64,000 nucleotides of DNA from assembly GCA_951230915.1 (NCBI GenBank), contig OX579634.1, forward strand, positions 50,481,570 through 50,545,569, given 5' to 3'. The position numbers and the translations under genes are program-made. Each line of letters starts with the position of its first letter. Position 1 is the stretch's first letter. Below, piece after piece: positions 22,985 through 34,200 of the stretch. Source of the stretch: Antitrichia curtipendula. Its lineage: Eukaryota > Streptophyta > Bryopsida > Hypnales > Leucodontaceae. The notes under the pieces are model-generated. The model searched no databases, was not told where the DNA came from, and saw only the letters and a program-made list of their open reading frames with translations.

Positions 22985-25900
22985 ATGCTCACCCTAATTT
23001 TGCATGTTCTCTTTATTTGTATCTCGCTTTCTGTATTTGTTTCTTTTACTTCTATGGCCTCCATTCGGGCCGATGGCCATGAGACTCCACTAGTAATTCG
23101 TCTAGGAGAAGAGGGTTTTGCTGTACTATCGTCCCATCTTCTTCATGTTCGGTTCGGTTTTATTCAGTCTAGTATCTACGTTGAAGAAGAGGTCATGACC
23201 GAGTCTGGTTCTTTGAAAGAGTTTATCCACATTCCGGAAATTGTAGTTGACCTCGGTCATGTCTGGCACCTTCATTCCGGGAGATATCGAGCTTATGGTT
23301 TACCATGTAGCGTCAAGATACCTTCCACTGAGATTTTCGTTCGGCAGTCAGAACACTCAACTGTGGACATGCCTTTTACCCGTCGTGAATGTGGAAACTC
23401 TACTAAGCGCAAGTTGGCGACGAATGCGAGTACACCTGTTCAACTCGTCCACATAAAGCAAGAGTGTGTGGATCTTGTTGTAGATCTGTCTAGTGAGTCC
23501 GAGGGAGAATCACCTAATCAACCTGTTTGTCAAGCACCGTTTCCGAGTAGAGTCTCCAACGATGTCTTGCAGACAACATCTGATGTATTGTGCGTGCCTT
23601 CTCATAGTCCAGCTCTGTCAAGTCACTCTCGACCACCAACTTACCCGAGTGGTCCATCGTCAATTAGTATCGTTGGATGCTTACGCAAACTAGCAACACT
23701 TCGTAAATCACGGAACGAGATTGCTGCTTTAAACTACAACTCTCTCAATCACCAGAAGGTGCAGTATCTTCCTGCTGAGTTCGATGGTGATGTAGTCTTT
23801 GAATTGCCCTATCTTTGTGGTTCATCTTCTTCATCCGCTGTTGGGAGTCTACAGGGCATGGATAAGAAATACGATGGACATATATGGTGTCGGACTATAA
23901 CCTCCAATATTAGCAACGAAGATGGCCTCAAGTTCAGGAAGTCCTCGTGTGCAGGACATCTGATTTGTAACAACTCTGACTGCAACTACTTCAAGAGATC
24001 TTCAAAGCGGAATGAAACTGAGTGGTGTGGTTATACTCCTAGTCCCTTTCATATTGGCGGAAACCCTCCAAGGGATTCATGTCTACTATGCAAGATATGC
24101 AAATTTGCTCCGCATTGTGTCAATATATGTGATGCTAGAATATATTATGTTTTTGGCAATACAATGCAGATGACTAGAGCATGCATTCACTTCGGGTTTC
24201 ATATGCATCCTGTAGCTTCCGGAACATGTAGAGAGTCAGTAGACACTATTTCCGAGCTCATTGCAGGCGAGGTTACTAAAACACCCGCTGCCACTAACTC
24301 TGCAATTGCTTTAGCAGCTAGTAAGCAATTTCTAGACAACCACCTCATCCATAATGGAGAAGGCCCTATAGAAATGTTGCGAGGAAGCTCGCTAGAAGAT
24401 GTCATGGATAAGTTTCAGATTCTGAGTTCTCCAAACATTCGAAACGTTATTTCCTCTTTTCGTATAAGTGGGAAGAGCGGGGTTATAGATAGCATCATGA
24501 ATATGAAACGGAATTTGAGGTTTGAATATATTCATGACAGTGTCTTTCCTGGACAAGGAAAGGAAAAGGTCTATTTGTTTAAGATGTTGGTAGAAGGTCC
24601 AGGCAGTGGAGTGGACTTGGTCACTCGTATGCAACCTGGAGGAGATTTAGAGAATGCATGGCTTATGTTTGACCATGTCAAACGCGTCAAGGATTGGACA
24701 ACCATGGCTTGCCATGTGTATGATACTGGATGTAGAAAAGTCATGACAATCGCAGTTTGTGACATGCAATCCGAGGACACGGAAGTACAGTGCATCATGT
24801 GGAAGTTATTGAACGGGGTCATGAGCCGCAATGGTGTACAGAATCCAAACTTCAAAGGCTTTATGGCAGATAGTGCACAAGCAAATTGGAATGTTGTGCG
24901 TATTGTATACGGATCAGGGGATTCCAAAGTAGAGATGGAAAATCGTGAGCGAACATGTTTATTGCATTGGAGTACTTCACTGCATCGCCATACGCAGAAG
25001 CTGATAAAAACTGACTTTCAACACCAACATATCCGTCCTTGCAAGCAATACAAGGATTCCAAAACTATGGATGAAGCTGAGACGTGCTATTTGGGGATTC
25101 GATCGTGGTGGCTATCATCTAGAGCAGCCTCTGAAGATGCTCTAAGGGAACTAGAGTTGTGGCTTGCATTTTGGCACTTTCGATATCGCCAATGGGGCGG
25201 ATTCATGCAAATGGTATTTTCTTTTCTCTTTTTTTCTTTTTTTCATTTTCCTTTTTTTTTTCCTTTTTTTATTCCTTCTTTTTTATATATTCATATACAT
25301 ATATATAAATAATTTCCTTTTGGGTCGCATCTAATTATACTATGTATTAGTTTTTTTTATCACCTCAAGTAGTGGTTGCCCTTCCCTCGGCGCCGAGGGG
25401 ACTCTACAGTGCTTAGTAGCTACTTCAAAACTAGTAAAGGACATTCTCATTTGTAATATTTCTGAATTGCAATTTTTAGTGTTGGTCTTGCATCTTATTC
25501 TTTGTTTTATTGGTTCCAAGATATACGCTTGGTAGTGGTTGACCTTCCGCTCGGCGCCAAGGGGACTCTATGCAGATTATGCAACTGTTCAAACCCTACT
25601 TCATTACTTGCTCATTAGTAATTTTTCTAGATTGAATGTCTTATTGACTATCTTGCATCTTATTGTTTATCTTGCTTCCTCCAGGATTTAAGCGTTGAGG
25701 AGATGGCGGACATGCCATTATGCAACTTATCCGAAACAGTCCATAATAGATGGTTGCAGCAATCCGGTAATCAAGGTAATGATCTATTTGCTGCCACTTC
25801 GGATGATTGCATTCGAGCCTTCATGCAGATGACAAATTATCGTGCTTTCCTAAAAGGCAGTATATCGAGATCAGGGCCATCCAAAGAGGAGTTAAAGTTA

Positions 25901-26419
25901 AGAGGTGCTAGACGTAGCGGAGACCCAAAGAAGATTGTCGAGGCTTTGAATGACCTTCCCGGAGCAACTGATGTCGGAACACGCATTCCGCATTTGGAAG
26001 GCGAAGAGGTTTTTGGTAGCAGTATGCGCGAGCTTGACCTCCCAATTGGATCGGATGGTGACTCCCATCGTCCAGACAAGGTGAACTTCTCACAGCCACG
26101 TATCCAAGCACGATCTACACATATGCCTACAGTGGCGTCCAATGAACACTTAGTGGTTGGTATTGCGCATGTACCACACGTTACGACAGCAATGGAGAGT
26201 GATTGTGATACTTCACATTGGCACATTGCAAGAATTTTGCACAAGTCTGCTTGCAAATGTCACGCCCAACAAAGGGGTTCCAACATTCACTGTGTTGCCA
26301 AAATTGCACAGGGATCTAAAGGCACTCCAGCTCCGACGTATCGTGGTAGAAAAAAACAGTATGGCGGAAATAAGGAGATCATCACCGACTTCTGGTTCTG
26401 CCTAGATGATATTGAATGA
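22985..26419 (+). CDS. MULE-like transposase / SWIM-family gene, truncated by in-frame TGA
   Basis: Two exons, 22985-25213 and 25685-26419, join in phase to give 987 residues before TGA at 26417-26419. Residues from about 300 include a Cys-rich zinc-binding stretch (SCAGHLICNNSDCNYF, then CLLCKICKF). A transposase-like core around residues 560-650 reads WLMFDHVKRVKDW, VMTIAVCDMQSEDTE and GFMADSAQANW, typical of Mutator-like DDE proteins. The same frame continues after the stop with a SWIM zinc finger (next entry). An ATG at 23053 may be the true start. The N-terminus from 22985 is hydrophobic and could be spurious. The gene is flanked by repeats and lies beside a tandem array, so it is more likely a transposon gene than a host gene. 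Confidence 0.65.
25365..25600. repeat. Duplicated GGCGCC segment in the SWIM gene intron
   Basis: Two segments about 160 bp apart (about 25370-25410 and 25530-25575) share GTGGTTG.CCTTCC..CTCGGCGCC, then AGGGGACTCTA. The CGGCGCCGAGGGGAC core is the same as in the tandem array at 20025-21010. Confidence 0.7.
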
Positions 26420-26989
26420 TGTGTACGAGGCTCTAAACGTGGTTGGGTAATTGACTGGCCTCAAGTACCAGATGTCTGGCCTATATTAGCAGTTACTAGT
26501 TTGACTCGCCAAGAGACACTGCTACTGCAAGAGGCTGGCTTTCAACTTCAACAGCGACCACCTATGTCACCTCGACGTTTGTTCACAATGTCCAATGTTT
26601 TCCATGCAATCCCTTATGATCAACCTAGTCCTTTGCATGCGGACACATACCCAACAACTCGAAGAAGCAAGCCTATTCGACGTATTGCAAATGCTCCTAC
26701 TGCAGAGCATCGCAATAAATGGGAGAGTGTTGGTAATGTCAAAGGATCCATCTTGGGAGTAACCATGCTCCCCTTTCTAGGACTTAGAGCTATCATTTCT
26801 CTTCAATCCGGAATCGAGCCTACACAGAAGGTTTATCGTATCACACTTGGCATGTACTCGGAGTGTAATTGTCCCGATTTTGTAGATATGGCCGTCTCAG
26901 CAATTGGTGGACGACAGCAATACGTTAATTGCAAACATTTGTACTACTTATTTCGTTACTTCGATCTACAAGATGAATCCCGAAAATGA
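26420..26989 (+). pseudogene. Downstream remainder of the SWIM gene after the premature stop
   Basis: This continues in the same frame as the exon ending at 26419 and codes 189 residues up to TGA 26987-26989. It begins CVRGSKRGWVIDWPQVPDVW, which reads as a direct continuation of the preceding WFCLDDIE. It carries a SWIM signature: CNC at about 26864-26872 and CKH at about 26931-26939 (C-x-C then C-x-H). One TGA separates it from the transposase part, so the intact ancestor would have been about 1,177 residues. Confidence 0.65.
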
Positions 26990-28900
26990 TAAGTTCATAC
27001 ATTCTCCAAGCTTCAGCTTCAACGAAGTGAAACTCCTTCTTAGTAGGGCTGGTATCATCAAGGTGGCAACTGAGAGTCTTCCAAATGTTTAGAGAACGAA
27101 AAATGTCTAAGTGATAGACATATGAAAATAGAAGATTGTAGCCTGAAGTTAGTTTTATAACTTTAGAAGTATCAGTTTGTATTTGGATGAATACTGTAGT
27201 TTTTCAAAGTATTCAATACAAACTATCTTCAGATCCAACTTGCATTTTGTGTACTACAGTTGTTTGCCTTCAAATTATTTACTTTTCATCCTTCATCCAA
27301 TAGGTAAACTTATTGTTACCTTGCAAATAAGAAATAATGACGGTCATAGGTCCACGGTAATAGGTCCACTATAAAAAGTTCAATATTTTTAATATAAATA
27401 GAAAATATTTTCAATATTTTTATGATATTGTTAGTTTTTTCAAATATGATTGACTTCCCTAAGGTATTTTTTAAATTCAGACCTCTATGCTCACATATTC
27501 CCCGCTCACCGCTCATATGCTCACGCTCGCAAGCTCACAGTCTAGCACCGTTGGTGCACCCCCCGAGGAAGAACCATTGGTTAATTCATTGTATTTAGGT
27601 GCGTTTGGAAAAATAACCATTTGGAGTGTAAAAATGGAGGATCCAAAATTGGACAAAAAAATTAGTAGGACCAACAAACTAACTTGCATGCTAAAGTAAA
27701 TGATGGATATGTAGCGACCGCTTTCATGAATTGTAAGATTTTAGTAGCTAACAGTTTCAAATCCAAAGCTAATACCCAAATTGTTGAAGGCAAGTATATA
27801 TTGCTTTAAGGTTAGCCATTAAAGGACTTCCAAGGTAGGCAAGGTAGGTATCACTTTAGATTTGGTCGTAGCAACTAATCCATGCTCCATCATTTGTGTC
27901 TACTTCATGTAATGAAATTTGGAGTTAAGTTTCAAAATTGACATGCCTTTGAAAGAGGAGGATTATGGCTTTTGCAAATTTGAAGTTGAAGTTGAAGGAA
28001 AATGGCTAGTTACCAGGAGATTTTGATAAAGGAGAAGATGCAACCAGTGCCCTTGCAAAAAACACACCAGATTCCTTCTACAGAGGAGGCAGATTACCAG
28101 GGCAGCTCCAAAAACTTCCTAAACGTTGGCCCTGATCACCAGCTGAAAAAGGATAATGCCTTTCCGAGATACCTGATTTTGATAAAGTAAAGATGAAACT
28201 TTATCTGAGCCACCCAATTTCTGAATCACTCGGGAATACACACGCATGCCAAGGAAGGCAAAGGAACCCCAGTGAAGGTCAAGAATGTTGCCTGTACTCA
28301 GCAAGTTCTCATGAAGTAGCAGCACCAAGGGTCGACAAATTAGAGTAAGCATGTGAGGATTGAAGTACTCACAACACGTGGGAGCGCAAGCAAGTGAGGA
28401 CACAAACGCAATGTCAGAGGGTCTTCAACATAACTAGACTGTTCCGGGAACTTCACAATATAATCATAAACATAATCTTCTCCCCATTTCATGGTTTCCC
28501 TATGATTTTTCAGCAAGTGTGGAGGGGCTAATAAGAAATAGAAGCCCACGACAAGGAAAGAGGATGAAACAAAATAGGAGTTCAGATGTGCTCTCATCAA
28601 TGAGCAACAACTCCTGAATTGGACACAGAGAGCATCCAGTTAGTACCACAGAAACTCAGAAAGTGATGACAACTACAAACAATGTCTCAATTGATGTCAA
28701 TCTTGATCATGCGCGCAGCAGAGTCGTCTCGCTTTGATATTATCCATTCTTAGAATCAAAACAGATATTTGAATATGTTCTACGTCTTGATGACAAAGTC
28801 AAGAACCAAAATTCAACCCTTGAAGTCCAACTACAGTATGGCCCTCCCTTCCTCTTCTCTCCTACTCTTGACAAAACTGCAACAGGAGAATCCATCATAT
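26990..28900. other. Intergenic sequence, no supported gene
   Basis: This is AT-rich sequence. Short minus-strand frames at 28119-28403 and 28340-28600 have some protein-like character (for example HRETMKWGEDYVYDYIV), but I could not connect them into a gene or recognise a family. They may be 3' UTR or degraded sequence downstream of RPS10. Confidence 0.35.
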
Positions 28901-29063
28901 CATGCCCTGCTCTATCACTGTAAGAATGAGCCTAAGCCTCAGAAGCCAAGTACCTGACAAGGGAATGGATATTTCGGTGCAGCAAAAGAATCCCCAGCAG
29001 TATGAATCATCCTCTCGACACTAGTTTGAACGCCAGAAATCAAAGGAGCCTTGAAAGCTCGTC

Positions 29064-30960
29064 TCATGGCTTTGCTTCAATCTGTTTTTGCTGGTCTTCG
29101 GTTGTGGCCTCCGTGACCTGACCCTTGATTCGGCTCATGTCCAAGCGCGTCTTGTAATGGAAGTTCACTTTGAGCTGCACCCCCAGCATGTTGTGATTCT
29201 TCAACAGGTTGTACTTCTCCCGCAGTTTGCCCACATCCATGTCCATGACCAGCAGCTGCTTGCGCGTCTTCATCTCGAACTGTTCTCGTGATTTCTTGTC
29301 CACGTGGGGGGATCGGTTGAAGGTGAAGAGGATGCGCGTGGTGGGCAAGCCCACTTTGCTCACGTTTTTGAGCTTTCCTGGACGGATCTTCTCGAAGGAC
29401 TTCAACTCGATGGACATGCGGGCTGTCGCTCCTGCTCCCGATGCCATCTCTTCAATACCGTCCAGTGCATCCACCTGCATCGGTACACTGTAAGGTCAGT
29501 CAAACAAAAAGAGAGACCATCCGAAATGCAAATATTCTCCAAAACTGTCATAAGTAACTAATGGAAGTCGAAGAAGCGGTAAGTAAACCTAAAAGAGACA
29601 GCAATCACACCATCCGAAAGCACTAAAAAAGGGAGCACATATTCTCCAAAAGGGAAGCACATAGTCTCAAACTGTCACAAGTTACTAATGAAAGTTGAAG
29701 ACATAAGAAAACCTAAAAGAAACACCATCCGAAATGCAACAGTACCCTAAAAGGGACGCACATACTGGCAGTCTCCAAAAATTGTCATAAGTAACTAATG
29801 GAAGTCGAAATGGTGAATAAACATGAAAGACACACCATCTAGATTTAGCACGAAAAGGGAAGCTCATACGATAATTTCAAATACAAGAACCCAATAAAAG
29901 TTGAAGAGTTCTTCGACGCAAACCAACGCGAGTTGGATGTCCGATTCGAGGAACATGATTTCAACTTTGAACATGCGTGATTCTCTGAGTTTTAGCCCGT
30001 ACCCTTGGTCAAATGGTGGGATCCGACAGCATGTCAGAAATGGGATGCATCAGCAAGTTCAATTATATAAATTGGGGAAATTGCCTGAACCCAATTGCGC
30101 CGAACCCTAATTCGTTATTGAGAGAATTAAACCTACAAAGCAATCCAAATTGAGAAAACAATGCGCTTCCTGAATCGCTGAGAGAAGCAAAGCAGAAGGT
30201 ACCTGAGATTCTGGTATTCCCGCGAGAAAGTGTCGCTACCTTAAGTAGCAGAAATGGGATGCATGAGCGAGTTCAATTATATACTGGCGAAATGGCCTCA
30301 ACCTGATTTCTGCAAACCCTAATTCGTTTTTTTGGAGTGAATCGTCCCTACGAAGCAGGTATACATAGAAAAATCGATGCGCTTCCTGAATCGTTGCGAA
30401 AAATAAATCAGAAGATACCTGAGATTCTGGTATTCGGCCAGAAAGTGTTACTACCTTAAATACTAGAAATGGGATGCATGAGCGAGTTCAGTACTTTATT
30501 GGCGAAATGGCTTCAACCCAATTTCTACGTACCCTAATTCGTTTCTGAGTTAAATAACACTCCAAGTAGAGGAAAGAATGCGCTGAGAATGCGCCTAAAT
30601 CATTGAGAAAAATAAATCTGAAGCAGAACGTACCTGAGATTCTGGTATTCCGGCAGGGCGTCGTCCAACTCGAGCAGCAACAGCGTCAGTGTACATAAAC
30701 CGCTTGCCATTTACTCCTTCATCGACAAAATTGTTCGAATTCAACTCTCGAAAAGAGGACGAACAAACGCTAAACGAACCTGACGCCTGCATTCGCCACC
30801 ACTCAAATTAGAATTTCCCAAACCTCCTAAACCCTAAACCCTCCCAAACCCCTCCCTTACGAAGATGAAAAACGAAACAGCAAGAATCCAATACCTGCGC
30901 TTGAGGGAGCAACGACGAAGAAGTCGATCGTCGAAGCAGCAGCCTGACTGCCATCGCCAT
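29064..30960 (-). CDS. RPS10: Nuclear-encoded mitochondrial ribosomal protein S10 (uS10m)
   Basis: Three minus-strand exons (30960-30895, 30786-30634, 29474-29064) join in phase to give 209 residues. Exon 1 codes a short Arg/Ser/Leu-rich stretch, [20 protein letters not shown], typical of a mitochondrial presequence. Exon 2 extends it. Exon 3 (from residue 74) holds the S10 domain, with [20 protein letters not shown] and [12 protein letters not shown]. These closely follow the S10 proteins encoded in plant mitochondrial DNA. The gene is therefore a mitochondrion-to-nucleus transfer that gained targeting exons. The product would join the small subunit head of the mitochondrial ribosome. A telo-box-like TTAGGGTTTAG lies in intron 1. 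Intron 2 carries tandem copies of the exon 2 donor border. It is divergent from TyrRS. Confidence 0.9.
29520..29880. repeat. Tandem repeats in RPS10 intron 2, about 130-bp units
   Basis: Three units share CACCATCCGAAATGCA, then TCTCCAAAA.TGTCATAAGT, AACTAATGGAAGTCGAA and AAACCTAAAAGA. They lie between exon 3 and the second repeat block of the same intron. Confidence 0.8.
29990..30650. repeat. Tandem repeats (216-bp period) copying the exon 2 donor border of RPS10
   Basis: The string ACCTGAGATTCTGGTATTC occurs at about 30201, 30417 and 30633. The last is the real 3' end of exon 2 with its donor; on the coding strand it reads CCAGAATCTCAG/GTACGT. The other two are intronic copies. The units also share GAAATGGGATGCATGAGCGA and CCTAATTCGTT. 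A partial fourth unit reaches down to about 29990. Confidence 0.85.
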
Positions 30961-31281
30961 AGCCAGTGCAACACCGAGCTTCCAGTGCAAACCTAAAAAA
31001 TGCTCAGTACTTCCGCCTCTAACTACAATCCAGAGCTCGTCCTGTAATAACATGCGCTCCCCAAAACGGCAAACATGTGTCCCAACTAAATTAAAGCATC
31101 AACCATCCCCATAAAATAAAGAAAATAAAGGAAAAAAAGTGCGAAAAGTCAGTGTAACAATAGATATGGTCCCCTATGACCGTGTCCAGAGGCCAACTCT
31201 CTTCCTGATTTCAATTCTGCGAGAGATGTGACTTTCTGCAGTTCGTTGCAAATTTTACAATTCGGGAGAGCGCAATCAGCA
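30961..31281. promoter_or_regulatory. Bidirectional promoter between RPS10 and TyrRS
   Basis: The two start codons are 321 bp apart on opposite strands, so both promoters and leaders must fit here. On the plus strand an ATG immediately followed by TGA (31226-31231) lies 56 bp before the TyrRS start, a possible minimal upstream ORF. No clear TATA box is present; the ATAAAATAAAGAAAATAAAG stretch at about 31110 is AT-rich. Confidence 0.6.
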
Positions 31282-34200
31282 ATGGCATCAGGGCATTGCC
31301 TGGTGCACACATTGCCTGGTCCATTGCTGCGGAGATTTGCGGCCTTCGCAGTTGCGAGCAGGCCCAGTGGAGTGTTGCTGGGCAATGGAATACGATGGAG
31401 TGCTTTGCCGTTTGTGCAATTGCAGCACCAGCACCAGCAGCATCGACGACAGAGTTCCGTGGTATCGTGCTCTGCGGTGAGCGTGGTGAGTAGTGGGCGA
31501 GTGCGGACGCGCAATGTGGTGGAGGTTTTGGAGGAGCGAGGCTTGATTGAGTCTGTGACGAGCGAGGAGCTTCGGGCGGAGTGTGGGAAGAAGAAGAGGA
31601 TGAAAGTGTATTGCGGATTTGATCCCACTGCGGAGTCGCTGCATCTGGGTAACTTGCTGGGGATCATCGTGCTCTCGTGGTTCCAAAGGTGTGTGCTCGT
31701 CGATGTGAAATTAGTCGTCGTCGATGCTTTTCCAATTCTTTGTCGCTCAGAAATTTTCGTGGCAACCATTTCAATATTGGGTTACTTCTTCTTTGGCCAA
31801 TCCTCTCCTTTCTGAATTGCTATTGCGTTCTGTACAGAGTTTAGGGTTCTAGAGGTGTGTGTACTCGCTTCGCATTGATTTTCCTCTTTGTCGATGTGGA
31901 GTTAGTCTGGAATTCAAGTTTGCGAGAACGCTTGCTCATATCTTCCAATTCATTTGTGTCTCGCACTTTCATGGCAACCATTCCAATTCCGGGCTATTTC
32001 TTCTACACCCTAACCTTTCCTTATTGGATTGGTAGTGCGTTTTGTACAAATTTTTTGGGTTCCAAAAGGTGTGTGCGCTCGCTGCGCATTGATTTTCGCT
32101 ATTATCGATTTGAAATTAGGCTGGCATTTTTGATTCGCAAAAACTTTTGATCATATCTTCCAAGTCTTTGTCTCACACTTTTCATGGCAACCATTTTGTT
32201 GTACTTCAATTCCGAGCTACTTCTTCTTCGCTCAATTCTTTTCTTACTGAAATGCTATTGCGTTCTGTACAGAGTTTTAGGGTTTTAGGTGGTGAGGGAA
32301 ATTGGTTACTGTAATCTGATGGATGGTGAGGGGTGTCTGTTTCAGTGGAATTGTTTGAAGATAGTGTCACAGGAAGAGTAGCCAATTTGACGTAGACGTC
32401 CTAAAAGACCAAGGAATCATGGTTATAAAATTACGAATTCGATTGATCACATTGTGAGAAGTATAATTCAAAATGGAGCCGAAGTTTATATCACTAGACT
32501 CAGTGAAACGTTGATTGTGTTGGTCAAGAAGTAAAGAGATTTGCACAAAAGAAATTTCGCAATTTGACCTGCTTAAACTGCTGAAAAGAATCTTGAGACC
32601 GAATGTTGTCTTCGTGGTCCTTTAGGTGTTAATAGGGATGCGTGAGTTTCTGAGTGTACACTTGTGTAGACAGGAGTATTTTGCGTAGTTTGAGAGTGCT
32701 GGGGTGAATACGTGCTGATTCGGTCCGTGTAGGTGTGGCCATATCCCAGTTGCGTTGCTTGGAGGCGCTACTGCACGAGTTGGGGACCCGTCTGGCAAGA
32801 GCAAGGAAAGACCTGTGCTTGACGATGCAACCATTTCCCGAAACTCGAAAGGAATAAGCGAAATTATTGGCAAAATATTGGAGGTACTCCTCTTCAGGTT
32901 AAGGGTTATGGAACTGCTTTTCAATTGCTTCTGAAATCAACTCATGTTGTCACGAGGACGAGAGGGAATGTAAGGTAGAGGATACTCTTTAAGAATTTTT
33001 AACCAATCAATGTAGGAGTGTGCTTGCATTGGGAGATCACTATTTAGAGATCTTTTGGGTTATTAGAAAAGCCAAACTCTCTTGAGATCAAATCTTTTTC
33101 TCACTCCATTGTATTGGACGATTTCTGATGCAATGATTTAAATACGGGGAGGTCATGTAGACTACTGTTGAAGGGACAGTAGATTACCTCATTTCCATTC
33201 AAAGATGAATGGTCATTGACAGTTAGCCAAGAGTCATGATTACACGCAACTTGATAATTGAAGGCCAAACAAATATTGTGTGAATAGATGAGTTGCTGTT
33301 GGTAACAGGAGTCTGTTTGAAGGAGACAGGATCAGATCTGTAATAGTTTTATTATCCTCTACTTTGAGGTGTTGCATGTATTGAGTATCTTGGTATCTCT
33401 CTTGGTAAGAAATCTTGGTATATGTTTGTAGGTGCACTCGGATGCAGATGAGAAAGCCATTGTTCTGAATAACTACGACTGGTGGAAGGAATTCTCCTTG
33501 CTCGATTTCTTGAGGGATGTTGGGAAGTATGCGAGAGTTGGGACGATGATGGCGAAGGAAAGTGTGAAAGCGCGGCTCAACTCTGAGGATGGCATGAGCT
33601 ACACGGAGTTCACGTATCAGTTGCTCCAGGGATATGACTTTGTACATCTCTTCCAGGTGCTCATACAAGTAACCCTTTTCGCTAATGCAGTGTTTTTCCA
33701 TGCCATTTTGTTTTGATGGAGAGGTTTTGATGTCTATTTCATCCTGATCTGGGAGTTTTATCTAAGGTAACCATATTAAAAGTCACAAACTCTGATATAC
33801 GAGTGGTTGTATTCAGGGTCACTGGAAAACGAAATCTTAAGTTTAATTCCATTTTTGAAGTGCGACTCTGACTGCTTTCTTTCGATTCTGTTCTCAAAAC
33901 TCCGTTCTCAAGCTTTAAATACATATACAAAAATTGAACGATATAAGAAAAGGGCCCAATTGTTACTGAAGTAGAGATTAAAAAACGGATTATAATGGTT
34001 TTCTTCCTTGTTATTGCAACACTGGTTGTTGTATCTATTACAGGAGGAGGGCATCTCGATACAAATTGGAGGGAGCGACCAGTGGGGAAACATCACAGCA
34101 GGCACAGACTTAGTCCGAAGGTTACTCCAACAAGGAGCATACGGTCTCACATTCCCTCTCCTCCTTAAGAGCGATGGGAGCAAATTCGGAAAGTCTGAAA

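Noticed and set aside
31149..31769. 206-codon minus-strand frame opposite TyrRS exon 1
   Set aside because: It is a shadow of the GC-rich transit peptide exon, without domain similarity.
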